Assembly (NCBI RefSeq): GCF_965284335.1
Contig: NZ_OZ260076.1
Strand: one strand, 5' to 3'
Origin: Tabrizicola_A sp965284335
GTDB taxonomy: Bacteria; Pseudomonadota; Alphaproteobacteria; Rhodobacterales; Rhodobacteraceae
DNA length: 64,000 nucleotides
The notes under the pieces were generated by a model. It made no database searches. It saw nothing but the letters and a program-made list of their open reading frames with translations, and was not told the origin of the DNA. The translations under genes were made by a program, and so were the position numbers. Shown one piece after another: positions 22,827 through 30,988 of this stretch (positions within the stretch are counted from its first letter, which is position 1; each line of letters opens with the position of its first letter).

Positions 22827-22851
22827 CATTTGCCCAAGTTTTGGGCAAATG
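22827..22851. promoter_or_regulatory. Palindrome between divergent operons
   Basis: CATTTGCCCAA (22827-22837) and TTGGGCAAATG (22841-22851) form an 11-bp perfect inverted repeat with a 3-nt centre. It lies between the divergent ATP-grasp operon and the oligoendopeptidase gene, where an operator would be expected. A transcript hairpin is the alternative. Confidence 0.5.
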
Positions 22852-22919
22852 GCCCGGCCCCCTTGCCCCAAGGCCGCTTCACACCCTAGATACGGGTCAG
22901 CATATTGATGAGGTTTGCC

Positions 22920-24758
22920 ATGCACCCCCTGCCCCGCCTTGGCCAAAAGCGCCCGGTTTTCGATGCCCGCTCTGGCTCTCACGCGTTTGGCGATCTGCCG
23001 GAATGGAACTTGGCCGACCTTTACACCAGCCCTGATGCGCCGGAAGTGGCACGCGACATGGCATGGGTCGAGGCCGAGGCCGCGCGGTTTGAGGCAACCT
23101 ACAAGGGCAAGCTGGCCACGCTGGAGGCGGCCGCGATGCTTGATTGCGTGCTGGCCTATGAGGCGATTGACATCACCGCAGGCCGCCTGATGTCCTATGC
23201 GGGCTTGCGCTATTACCAGAACACCATGGACTCTGAGCGCGCCAAGTTCATGGCCGATGCGCAAGACCGCATCACCAATGCGACGACCGCGCTGGTGTTT
23301 TTCAGCCTTGAATTCAACCGTTTGGAAGATGCCCATCTGGCGCGGCTGTTGGAGGAAAACGCCGCCCTTGCCCGCTATAAGCCGGTCTTTGACCGCATGC
23401 GCGCCATGCGTCCACACCAGCTGTCGGACGAGTTGGAAACCTATCTGCACGATGCCAGCGTGGTGGGTGCCTCGGCTTGGAACAAGCTTTTCGATGAAAC
23501 CATGGCGGGGCTGATGTTCAGCGTTGCGGGTGAGCCGGAAGAGTTGAACCTTGAGGCGACGCTGAACCTTCTGACCGACGCTGATCGGTCAAAACGTGAG
23601 GCAGCAGCGCGGGCCTTGGCGGCGGTGTTTGACAAGCATGTCAAACTTTTCGCCCGTGTGCACAACACTTTGGCCAAGGAAAAGGAAATCGACGACCGCT
23701 GGCGCAAGATGCCCTCGCCCCAGCACAGCCGCCATCTGGCCAACCATGTGGAGCCTGAGGTGGTCGAGGCGCTGCGCAATGCGGTTGTGGCGGCATACCC
23801 CAAGCTTTCGCACCGCTATTACCGGCTGAAGGCGAAATGGCTGGGGCTGGAAAAGCTGCAAGTCTGGGACCGTAACGCGCCCTTGAACCTAGAGGCACCA
23901 AAGCTCGTGAACTGGGACGAGGCTACCGACATGGTGTTGACCGCCTATGGCGAGTTTGCCCCGGAAATGGCCGAGATCGCCAAGCCCTTTTTCACCGATG
24001 GCTGGATTGATGCGGGCGTGAAACCGGGCAAGGCCCCCGGTGCCTTTGCGCATCCGACCGTAACGACGGTGCACCCTTATGTGATGCTGAATTACCTCGG
24101 AAAACCCCGCGATGTCATGACCTTGGCTCATGAGTTGGGCCATGGGGTGCATCAAGTGCTGGCGGCAGGTCAGGGCGAGTTGTTGTCCTCAACCCCGCTG
24201 ACGCTGGCCGAAACGGCCTCGGTCTTTGGCGAGATGCTGACCTTCCGCCGCCTTCTGGAGAACGCCAAGACCAAGGCCGAGAAAAAGACACTGCTGGCCG
24301 GCAAGGTCGAGGATATGATCAACACCGTCGTGCGCCAGATCGCGTTTTACGACTTTGAATGCAAACTCCACGCCGCTCGGCGCGAGGGCGAGTTGACCCC
24401 CGATGACATCAACGCGCTGTGGATGAGCGTTCAGGCGCAATCCTTGGGCGATGCGTTCGAGTTCATGGACGGCTATGAGACCTTCTGGGCCTATATCCCG
24501 CATTTCGTGCATTCGCCCTTCTATGTCTATGCCTATGCCTTTGGCGATGGGTTGGTGAACGCGCTTTATGCCGCCTATGAGAGCGGCTTGCCGGATTTCC
24601 AGACCAAGTATTTCGACATGCTGAAAGCGGGCGGGTCCAAGCACCACAAGGAGTTGCTGGCACCCTTTGGTCTGGATGCCTCGGATCCGAAGTTCTGGGA
24701 CAAGGGCCTGTCGATGATCGCGGGCTTCATCGACGAGTTGGAGGCGATGGAGGACTGA
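22920..24758 (+). CDS. pepF: M3-family oligoendopeptidase F
   Basis: A 612-residue cytoplasmic zinc metallopeptidase that cleaves short oligopeptides. The zinc motif is HELGH (His404, Glu405, His408) in MTLAHELGHGVHQVLAAGQG; the third ligand is in TLAETASVFGEMLTF. The N-terminus WNLADLYTSPDAPEVARDMAWVEAEAARFEATYKGKL is typical of PepF. I start at 22920 because GAGG lies 6 nt upstream; the upstream TTG/ATG pair (22905/22908) is less well placed. It diverges from the ATP-grasp operon, and a dispersed repeat follows its stop. A functional link to the neighbouring peptide-handling operon is possible but unproven. Confidence 0.94.
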   Translation: MHPLPRLGQKRPVFDARSGSHAFGDLPEWNLADLYTSPDAPEVARDMAWVEAEAARFEATYKGKLATLEAAAMLDCVLAYEAIDITAGRLMSYAGLRYYQNTMDSERAKFMADAQDRITNATTALVFFSLEFNRLEDAHLARLLEENAALARYKPVFDRMRAMRPHQLSDELETYLHDASVVGASAWNKLFDETMAGLMFSVAGEPEELNLEATLNLLTDADRSKREAAARALAAVFDKHVKLFARVHNTLAKEKEIDDRWRKMPSPQHSRHLANHVEPEVVEALRNAVVAAYPKLSHRYYRLKAKWLGLEKLQVWDRNAPLNLEAPKLVNWDEATDMVLTAYGEFAPEMAEIAKPFFTDGWIDAGVKPGKAPGAFAHPTVTTVHPYVMLNYLGKPRDVMTLAHELGHGVHQVLAAGQGELLSSTPLTLAETASVFGEMLTFRRLLENAKTKAEKKTLLAGKVEDMINTVVRQIAFYDFECKLHAARREGELTPDDINALWMSVQAQSLGDAFEFMDGYETFWAYIPHFVHSPFYVYAYAFGDGLVNALYAAYESGLPDFQTKYFDMLKAGGSKHHKELLAPFGLDASDPKFWDKGLSMIAGFIDELEAMED

Positions 24759-24766
24759 TCCCCTCA

Positions 24767-24832
24767 CCTCCTCGTCGCCTTCGGCGCTCGTCGGGAGATC
24801 TCGACGAGAAGCCGCAGGCGCCCGAGGAGAGG
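24767..24832. repeat. CTCCTCG-type imperfect palindromic repeat, copy 3
   Basis: CTCCTCGTCGCCTTCGGCGC and GAGAAGCCGCAGGCGCCCGA, the latter shared with the copy at 60152, form long imperfect stems. It lies between the convergent pepF and polysaccharide genes and may terminate or stabilise transcripts. Confidence 0.75.
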
Positions 24833-24836
24833 CGGG

Positions 24837-25787
24837 TTAAAGCAGGTCATACCCCTGTGCCGCCACCCTTGCGATAAAGCGGTCGATGAAATCGGGCGCG
24901 GTGGGGTCAAGGCACATCTGGCCATAGAACCAGTGCAGATAGGCCTCGAATGGCCAATCCCCCGCCGCCTTGCGCGCCTCGGCGCGGGCGACCCCGGCCT
25001 CCATCCTGTCGCGCGCGGTGACGGTTTCGCAGATGTGGTGAAAATCGGCTGACCCGCACAGAACCACCGGCACGCGGTGCAGCATCGCCTCGATCCCCAC
25101 GGCCGAGTTGATCGTTACCACCACATCGGCGCGCGCCAGCATGTCATGGATATTGGCGGGCAAGATGTGCAGGCGGGCATCCTTTTTCGCCTTGCGCCCC
25201 AGCCAGCCAAATGTGTCGAGATCGGTGTCACGCGGATGGGGTTTCACCACGATCGGGCGCGGATCATCGCGATCCAGCAGCGCCTTGATCATATGGCGCA
25301 TCGTCAGATGGCAGGTTTCGCCCACTTTGCGATGCGTTTCGCTTTGCAAAAACACCGCAATACAGGGGCTTGGGATATCCAGCACCTCATCGGGCTGATC
25401 ATAGCGCGACATCCGGCCCGCCACATAGCGCGCCTGCAAGGCGTCAAAGAAAGGCCGCGCCGCGTTGGGGTCTTGGGCGCCCACCTCAAACGCCCTGCCC
25501 CCCAGCGAGGAGAACCCGCGCACGCCTTCTGGGTCCATATAGCGATAGGGCAAAAGATAGGCCGAGGCCGAATTCAGCGCCCTTGGGTGGCGGATGCGGC
25601 CATGGTCAAAGATGTGAAATGCCTCATCCGCCTCAATCTCGGCCAAAGCCGTCTCGCGGTTGTGCAAGACCATGCGCGTCTGGATGCCCCGCGCCCGCAA
25701 GGCCCGTTGGAAGGGCGGATAAAACCGCTCTCCGCCACCATTTCCAGCCAAAACCCCGCTGGGCACATGCAACACCACCCCCGTCAT
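24837..25787 (-). CDS. Capsule/surface-polysaccharide biosynthesis-like protein
   Basis: A 316-residue protein with GT-B-like features: an N-terminal strand-loop (VVLHVPSGVLAGNGGGERFYPPFQRAL), then PIVVKPHPRDTDLDTFGWL and ADVVVTINSAVGIEAMLHRVPVVLCGSADFH. These resemble the KPHPR and SxxGxEA elements of KpsS/KpsC (LipB)-type Kdo or capsule transferases. No signal peptide or membrane helix is seen. It lies 9 nt after the oxidoreductase gene and is probably in an operon with it, which suggests synthesis of an unusual surface sugar. The sugar and acceptor are unknown. Confidence 0.72.
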   Translation of the reverse strand: MTGVVLHVPSGVLAGNGGGERFYPPFQRALRARGIQTRMVLHNRETALAEIEADEAFHIFDHGRIRHPRALNSASAYLLPYRYMDPEGVRGFSSLGGRAFEVGAQDPNAARPFFDALQARYVAGRMSRYDQPDEVLDIPSPCIAVFLQSETHRKVGETCHLTMRHMIKALLDRDDPRPIVVKPHPRDTDLDTFGWLGRKAKKDARLHILPANIHDMLARADVVVTINSAVGIEAMLHRVPVVLCGSADFHHICETVTARDRMEAGVARAEARKAAGDWPFEAYLHWFYGQMCLDPTAPDFIDRFIARVAAQGYDLL

Positions 25788-25796
25788 GGCGCGGCG

Positions 25797-26786
25797 TTAC
25801 AGCCGAACCTCCTCGGCCACGCGATAGGCCCAGTCGATCATCGCTTGGGTGCCCTTGGCGTTTTCAAGGCTCCAGGCAAAGGGGGCGCCCGTGCGGACCG
25901 AGGCGCAGAACGCCTCGACCTGAACCTGATACTGGTTGACGGTCGGGAAGCGTTCCACCAGCATCCGGTTCATCCCCTGATGCAATTCAATCTCGGCCAG
26001 ATCATGCACGCCGGCATTAAACGGCCCGCCCTCCAGCCGGATCATGCCCTTGGTGCCTTGCAGCGTCACCACCTGACGGTTGAAGGCCCGCATCGTGGTC
26101 ATGGAGTTATAGGTATAGCGGCCCAAGGGCCCCTCCATCGTGGCGGCGACCTGTGCCCAGATCTCGACATCGTTTTCCCGCACCACGCGCGAGGACAGCT
26201 CTACCGGCTCTGCCCCGGTGACAAAGCGCGCGGACCCAAAGGTATAAACCCCGATATCCCGCAAAGACCCGCCGCCGGTTTCCGGGCGGTTGCGGATATT
26301 GGCGGCATCATCCTGATAAAAGGAGAACTGCGCATCGACATGGCGCAGGGTGCCGATCTCGCCCGCCTCAACCCATTCCTTGGCGCGCTGCCATTGGGGG
26401 TGATGCACGATCATATAGGCCTCGGCGGCGATGAGACCCGTCTTGTCGCGCGCGGCAATCAGCGCGTCGATCTCCTGTGCCCGCATGGCGATGGGTTTTT
26501 CGGTCAGCACATGTTTGCCCGCCGCAAGCGCCTTGAGCGTCCAATCCACATGCAGATGGTTGGGCAAGGGAATGTAGACGACATCGACGCCCGGATCGGC
26601 CAAAAGCGCGTCATAGCTGGGAATATGGCGTGCGGCGGGGGCATAGGCTTGAAACCCTGCGACCTTGTCGGCGCTGGAGGAGGCCACCGCCACCAGTTCC
26701 GCCCCATGGGCGGCATGGATCGCAGGCCCCATCCGGTTCAGCGCGAAATTCGACGCGCCCAAAATTCCCCATTTGACCGAAGCCAT
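25797..26786 (-). CDS. Gfo/Idh/MocA-family NAD(P)-dependent oxidoreductase
   Basis: A 329-residue dehydrogenase. The N-terminal Rossmann fold begins VKWGILGASNFALNRMGPAIHA. The family motif VLTEKPIAMRAQEIDALIAA carries the catalytic Lys, and FSFYQDDAANIRNRPETGGGSLRDIGVYTFGSARFVTG is the C-terminal substrate domain. Members oxidise or epimerise sugars or nucleotide sugars. It stands first in a two-gene unit with the polysaccharide gene. The substrate cannot be predicted. Confidence 0.9.
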   Translation of the reverse strand: MASVKWGILGASNFALNRMGPAIHAAHGAELVAVASSSADKVAGFQAYAPAARHIPSYDALLADPGVDVVYIPLPNHLHVDWTLKALAAGKHVLTEKPIAMRAQEIDALIAARDKTGLIAAEAYMIVHHPQWQRAKEWVEAGEIGTLRHVDAQFSFYQDDAANIRNRPETGGGSLRDIGVYTFGSARFVTGAEPVELSSRVVRENDVEIWAQVAATMEGPLGRYTYNSMTTMRAFNRQVVTLQGTKGMIRLEGGPFNAGVHDLAEIELHQGMNRMLVERFPTVNQYQVQVEAFCASVRTGAPFAWSLENAKGTQAMIDWAYRVAEEVRL

Positions 26787-26859
26787 TACGTCACCTTTTT
26801 GCTATTTGCCCGCAAGACTAGGCCAGCACGGGCGAACAGACAACCGCCGCCATGGGGGC

Positions 26860-27654
26860 CTAGCGGCGCAAGATCAAGGATTTGCCATAGGCCCACAGAA
26901 GAACGACGGCATAAATCGTCGTGACCCCCGACATCACCGCCCAAGGATAGCGCAACAGCAAAACCACCAGCGCAATGCCCGCAATGACCACAAAGGCCGC
27001 GCGGTCGGTCGGCACCCGCACCGATTTGAGCGACGGTGTCGGCAGCTTCGAAATCATCGACAGCCCCACCAACACCATCCAGCCCGCCAGCACCGGCCAA
27101 GGCGCCATGGGCCAGGTGGGGAACTGCCAGGCAATGTAAAGCGGCGCCATGGCCAGCATCGCCCCGGCGGGCGAGGGCACGCCTTGGAATTTGCCCTGTC
27201 GCGCAAGGGCCGTGGCCACCTCATTGCCCACATTGAACCGCGCCAGCCGCAGGCAAGTGCAGACGACATAGATCAGCACCGCGCCCCAGCCAAAATCGTT
27301 TCCGGCTGGAAAGGCCCAGTAATACATCAACATCCCCGGCGCGACGCCGAAATTCAGGAAATCGGCCAGCGAATCCAACTCGGCCCCCAAGGGGCTTTCG
27401 CTTCGCAAAAACCGCGCCAGACGGCCATCCAACCCATCCAGCACGGCCGCCAATAGGATCATCACCACCGCCGCCGAAAACGCCCCCGAGGCCGAAAACC
27501 GGATCGAGGCCAGCCCCGCGCAGATCGCGGCCACCGTCATCATATTGGGCAAAAGCTGCACCAAAGACATGTCACGACGTGGCTTTGCGGCCCAACCCTT
27601 TCGGGCCAGAGGGATGTCAAGCTGCGGCTCTTCTTCGGGGGGCCGCACAGTCAT
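26860..27654 (-). CDS. pssA: CDP-diacylglycerol--serine O-phosphatidyltransferase
   Basis: A 264-residue polytopic membrane enzyme that makes phosphatidylserine from CDP-diacylglycerol and serine. The CDP-alcohol phosphotransferase motif is complete: Asp73, Asp76-Gly, Ala80-Arg81, Gly90, Asp94 and Asp98, in DGLDGRLARFLRSESPLGAE followed by LDSLAD. The hydrophobic helices that follow include VLIYVVCTCLRLARFNVGNE. It begins one base after the psd stop (TAAGATG), so psd and pssA form an operon that makes phosphatidylethanolamine. Other CDP-alcohol transferases share the motif, but the psd linkage supports PssA. Confidence 0.93.
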   Translation of the reverse strand: MTVRPPEEEPQLDIPLARKGWAAKPRRDMSLVQLLPNMMTVAAICAGLASIRFSASGAFSAAVVMILLAAVLDGLDGRLARFLRSESPLGAELDSLADFLNFGVAPGMLMYYWAFPAGNDFGWGAVLIYVVCTCLRLARFNVGNEVATALARQGKFQGVPSPAGAMLAMAPLYIAWQFPTWPMAPWPVLAGWMVLVGLSMISKLPTPSLKSVRVPTDRAAFVVIAGIALVVLLLRYPWAVMSGVTTIYAVVLLWAYGKSLILRR

Positions 27655-27655
27655 C

Positions 27656-28348
27656 TTATTCGCTCCGCGCCAGACGGGCGGGCATGTCGCGCGTCAGATC
27701 GGCAATCACGGTTTCACCGGCCACCATGGTTTGGCCCAATGCCACCTGCGGCTCCACCCCTTCGGGCAGATAGACATCAAGACGCGAGCCAAAGCGGATC
27801 AGACCAAAGCGGTCGCCCATCCGCAGCGTCTGGCCCACGCGGGCAAAACAGACGATCCGGCGCGCCACAAGGCCCGCGATCTGCACCACCGCCACCTTGC
27901 GCCCATCGGCCATGCGGATGGCCAGCGAATTGCGTTCATTGTCGGAACTGGCCTTGTCGAGCGAGGCGTTCAGGAACTTGCCCGGACGGTAGGCGATGGC
28001 ATCAATCTGGCCCGCCACCGGCATACGGTTCACATGGCAGTTGAACACGTTCATAAAGACCGACACCCGCAACAGCGCCTCGGGGCCCATGCCCAGTTCT
28101 TCCGGCGGCACCGCGCGTTCGATCAGCGAAATCACCCCATCCGCCGGTGAGACAATCAGCCCTTCATCCAATGGCACCGAACGCACCGGATCGCGGAAAA
28201 AGTAATAGCACCAGACTGTAAGACCGAGGCCCACCCAGCCCAACGGCTCCCATATCCAAAACAGAACAGCCGTGATGGCACCAAAGATGGCAACAAAACG
28301 CCAGCCCTCGGGGTGCATGGGTTTGACAAATGTATCAAGCATATTCAT
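27656..28348 (-). CDS. psd: Phosphatidylserine decarboxylase (short type)
   Basis: A 230-residue precursor that self-cleaves to a pyruvoyl enzyme and converts phosphatidylserine to phosphatidylethanolamine at the inner membrane. The hydrophobic N-terminus (FVAIFGAITAVLFWIWEPLGWVGLGLTVW) anchors it. SPADG (Asp70), FMNVFNCHVNRMP (His105) and the cleavage site FGS (Gly187-Ser188 in RFGSRLDVYLP) are visible. GAGG precedes the ATG. The length matches the short archaetidylserine/phosphatidylserine decarboxylase group. It lies directly upstream of pssA. Confidence 0.94.
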   Translation of the reverse strand: MNMLDTFVKPMHPEGWRFVAIFGAITAVLFWIWEPLGWVGLGLTVWCYYFFRDPVRSVPLDEGLIVSPADGVISLIERAVPPEELGMGPEALLRVSVFMNVFNCHVNRMPVAGQIDAIAYRPGKFLNASLDKASSDNERNSLAIRMADGRKVAVVQIAGLVARRIVCFARVGQTLRMGDRFGLIRFGSRLDVYLPEGVEPQVALGQTMVAGETVIADLTRDMPARLARSE

Positions 28349-28392
28349 GGCGCAAAACCTCGCATTTCAGGCGCGGTCCTAACGGTGATCGA

Positions 28393-28419
28393 CGCGCGGG
28401 GCAAGAAAAACCCCGCGCG
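28393..28419 (-). terminator. Hairpin after rpoH
   Basis: CGCGCGGGG (28393-28401) and CCCCGCGCG (28411-28419) form a 9-bp GC stem with a 9-nt loop, 18 nt past the rpoH stop. There is no downstream T run. Confidence 0.6.
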
Positions 28420-28436
28420 AAAGATCAGGGCCGAGA

Positions 28437-29333
28437 TCAAGCCGGCACCACCATACCCTTGGCCTTGGCCAATTCGCGCATCCGTGCTTGCAGCTTTTCA
28501 AAGGCACGCACCTCGATCTGGCGAATACGCTCACGGCTGACGCCATAGCTTTCGGACAGCTCTTCCAAGGTGACCGGATCATCCGACAGCCGCCGCTTGA
28601 CCAAAACATCGCGTTCGCGGTCATTCAGCGCGCCCATCGCCTGGCCCAGCAAGGACATGCGCAGATCCATCTCGTCCTTTTCGGCATAGGCCCCGGCCTG
28701 ATCGCTGTGCTCATCCTCAAGCCAGTCTTGCCACTGCGCGCCGCCCTCGCCATCGCTGCCGACCTGAACATTCAAGCTGGCATCCGACCCGGCCAGACGG
28801 CGGTTCATATCGACCACCTCGGTCTCGGTCACCGACAGATCTTTGGCAATCTGGGCCACGGTTTCAGGGCGCAGATCGCCCTCTTCCAAGGCGCCGAGTT
28901 TGGCCTTGGCCTTGCGCAGATTGAAAAACAGCTTTTTCTGCGCGCTGGTGGTGCCCAGCTTCACCAAAGACCACGACCGCAGGATATATTCCTGAATCGA
29001 GGCGCGGATCCACCACATCGCATAGGTCGCCAGACGAAAGCCCTTTTCAGGATCAAAGCGCTTGACCGCCTGCATCAGGCCGACATTGGCCTCCGAGATC
29101 ACCTCGGCCTGCGGCAGACCATAGCCACGGTAGCCCATCGCCAGTTTCGCCGCCAAACGCAGATGGCTGGTCACCAAACGATGCGCGGCCTTGGGGTCTT
29201 GGCGTTCGGCCCAAGCCTTGGCCAACATATATTCTTCTTCCGGTTCCAGCATCGGGAACTTGCGGATTTCCTGCATATAGCGGTTCAGCCCCTGCTCGGG
29301 GCTGGGTGCGGGAAGGTTTGCATAGGTGCTCAT
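28437..29333 (-). CDS. rpoH: Heat-shock sigma factor sigma-32
   Basis: This 298-residue sigma-70-family factor directs RNA polymerase to heat-shock promoters. Region 2 is TSHLRLAAKLAMGYRGYGLPQAEVISEANVGLMQAVKRFDPEKGFRLATYAMWWIRASIQEYIL. The RpoH box follows (SAQKKLFFNLRKAKAKL). Region 4 ends with LEELSESYGVSRERIRQIEVRAFEKL. Together these distinguish it from RpoD and RpoS. Rhodobacteraceae often carry two rpoH genes; I cannot tell which this is. A promoter resembling the heat-shock consensus lies 54-82 nt upstream, so it may autoregulate. Confidence 0.95.
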   Translation of the reverse strand: MSTYANLPAPSPEQGLNRYMQEIRKFPMLEPEEEYMLAKAWAERQDPKAAHRLVTSHLRLAAKLAMGYRGYGLPQAEVISEANVGLMQAVKRFDPEKGFRLATYAMWWIRASIQEYILRSWSLVKLGTTSAQKKLFFNLRKAKAKLGALEEGDLRPETVAQIAKDLSVTETEVVDMNRRLAGSDASLNVQVGSDGEGGAQWQDWLEDEHSDQAGAYAEKDEMDLRMSLLGQAMGALNDRERDVLVKRRLSDDPVTLEELSESYGVSRERIRQIEVRAFEKLQARMRELAKAKGMVVPA

Positions 29334-29386
29334 TCGTGCCCCCTTTCAAGCTTCGGGTCCGATTGCGGCCCCCGAATGTGTCGCGA

Positions 29387-29415
29387 ATCTAGGCCCTTGG
29401 CGCGCGCCTTTCAAG
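29387..29415 (-). promoter_or_regulatory. Putative rpoH promoter (sigma-32- or sigma-70-like)
   Basis: On the minus strand CTTGAA (29415-29410) and CTAGAT (29392-29387) are 17 nt apart, upstream of rpoH. CTTGAA matches the -35 of alphaproteobacterial heat-shock promoters; the -10 fits either sigma class. Confidence 0.45.
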
Positions 29416-29527
29416 ACAAGCGCTATCAGCTGTTGGTGAACAAAAGATGTGCGCAGCCCTGCCTTGCCAAAAGGTTTGTGACAGCGCGTTCACGCAAACG
29501 TCAGCGCAACGCCAAAAACACCGCCCC

Positions 29528-30571
29528 TCAGCCGCTCGCACCGGCCCGCAAGGCATCCAGCAAACCCGCCAGATCTGCGGGCAGCGGCGAGGAAAACTCC
29601 AACTCTTCGCCCGTGACAGGATGCACAAAGCCCAAACTGGCCGCATGCAAGGCTTGGCGCGCAAAGCCATTGGCCAGTGCCGAGGCGGTGGGTCCAAACA
29701 GCTTTTCGGGCAGGCGCCGTTTGCCGCCATAGGTTTGATCGCCAATCAAGCCATGCCCGGCATAAGACATATGCACCCGGATCTGATGGGTGCGACCGGT
29801 TTCCAGCCAGCAATCCATCAAGGCCGCAGCGCCTTGAAACTCTTCCACCACCCGCGCGCGGGTGACGGCGTGGCGGCCCTCGTTCCAGACAACGGCTTGG
29901 CGCTGGCGGTCGGTCTTGTGGCGCGCAAGATGCGTCGCCACCTTCAAAATCCCCCCGGTTTCAAAGCTGATCCCTCGCAGGCCGCGCAGGCGTGGATCAT
30001 AGGCAGAGGGCACGCCATGGACCACCGCCAGATAATGGCGGTTCACCTCATGGGTTTCGAATTGCTGGGCCAGCCCATGATGCGCGCGGTCCGATTTGGC
30101 CACCACCAAAAGCCCGGTGGTGTCCTTGTCGATGCGGTGCACGATGCCGGGCCGCCGCTCACCACCGATGCCCGACAGCGTATCCCCACAATGGTGCAAG
30201 AGCGCGTTGACCAAGGTGCCCGAGGGCGTGCCGGGTGCCGGATGCACCACCATGCCCGCCGGTTTGTCGATCACAATGAGATCGGCATCTTCCCAGATCA
30301 CGCTCAGCGGAATATCTTCGGGCAAGAGATGCTCCAGCTCCACCGCCGGGGCAAGGCGCAGCGCATAGACCTGCCCTTCGGCCACCTTGGCCTTGGCATT
30401 TGTCACCGCCACGCCGTCAAGCAACACATCCCCCTCGTCGATCATTTTCATCAATCGCGAGCGTGACAGCGCCGCTTCCTCTGGCACGAGCGCCGCAAGC
30501 GCCTTATCAAGACGGGCGGGTGCATCTTCACCGATGGTCAGGTGCAGCCACCCAAGGGAAGAATTCGCCAT
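29528..30571 (-). CDS. rluD: RluD-family 23S rRNA pseudouridine synthase
   Basis: A 347-residue RluA-family enzyme with an N-terminal S4 domain (ARLDKALAALVPEEAALSRSRLMKMIDEGDVLLDG) and the catalytic domain: IWEDADLIVIDKPAGMVVHPAPG, GIVHRIDKDTTGLLVVAKSD (catalytic Asp in RIDKDT) and LETGRTHQIRVHMSYAGHGLIGDQTYGG. S4 plus this core fits RluD, which modifies helix 69 of 23S rRNA. The start at 30571 is preceded by CAGGAG. Its ATG overlaps, on the opposite strand, the ATG of the divergent gene (shared CATG at 30569-30572). Confidence 0.92.
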   Translation of the reverse strand: MANSSLGWLHLTIGEDAPARLDKALAALVPEEAALSRSRLMKMIDEGDVLLDGVAVTNAKAKVAEGQVYALRLAPAVELEHLLPEDIPLSVIWEDADLIVIDKPAGMVVHPAPGTPSGTLVNALLHHCGDTLSGIGGERRPGIVHRIDKDTTGLLVVAKSDRAHHGLAQQFETHEVNRHYLAVVHGVPSAYDPRLRGLRGISFETGGILKVATHLARHKTDRQRQAVVWNEGRHAVTRARVVEEFQGAAALMDCWLETGRTHQIRVHMSYAGHGLIGDQTYGGKRRLPEKLFGPTASALANGFARQALHAASLGFVHPVTGEELEFSSPLPADLAGLLDALRAGASG

Positions 30572-30908
30572 GACAGACACTCCTGACCAAGATCCCGGCC
30601 TGCCGCCGAGCCTGCGCTTTTTGAAAGGGTTGGTGATCACCTTGATGATCACCATGATTGTCGGCGTCATAACCATCGTCGGGCTGCTTGTCACCCGCTT
30701 GCCCGATGGCGCAGCCCCCATGTCAAGCGATGCCCCCCCCTTGCCCGAGAGTTTGACCCTGCCCGAGGGGGTGGCGGCCGAGGCTGTGACCGCAGGCAAA
30801 GGCTGGTTTGCGGTGGTGACCACCGATCAGGAGATCCTGATCTTTGATGCCAAAGGTCTGTTGATGCAGCGCATTCAAATCGAAGGCCTTGTGCCAGCCG
30901 AAGACTGA
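30570..30908 (+). CDS. Small single-pass membrane protein (DUF6476-like)
   Basis: A 112-residue protein with one membrane helix near the N-terminus (FLKGLVITLMITMIVGVITIVGLLVTRL) and a short periplasmic part, ESLTLPEGVAAEAVTAGKGWFAVVTTDQEILIFDAKGLLMQRIQIE. This resembles the Rhodobacteraceae family DUF6476, of unknown function. AAGGGA lies upstream of the ATG, within the rluD coding region. Its ATG overlaps the rluD ATG head to head, so each gene's promoter must lie inside the other gene. Confidence 0.8.
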   Translation: MTDTPDQDPGLPPSLRFLKGLVITLMITMIVGVITIVGLLVTRLPDGAAPMSSDAPPLPESLTLPEGVAAEAVTAGKGWFAVVTTDQEILIFDAKGLLMQRIQIEGLVPAED

Positions 30909-30988
30909 TCATTCCGCGCTTGACGCAGGCCCAAGGGCCTTCGCAAGGTGGCTGGCGTATATCACGCATGTCTTGCGATAGGGTCGTC

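Noticed and set aside
25077..26924. 615-residue plus-strand frame opposite the polysaccharide and Gfo/Idh/MocA genes
   Set aside because: It is rich in His, Arg and Gln, as expected of antisense frames here, and crosses two well-supported genes.
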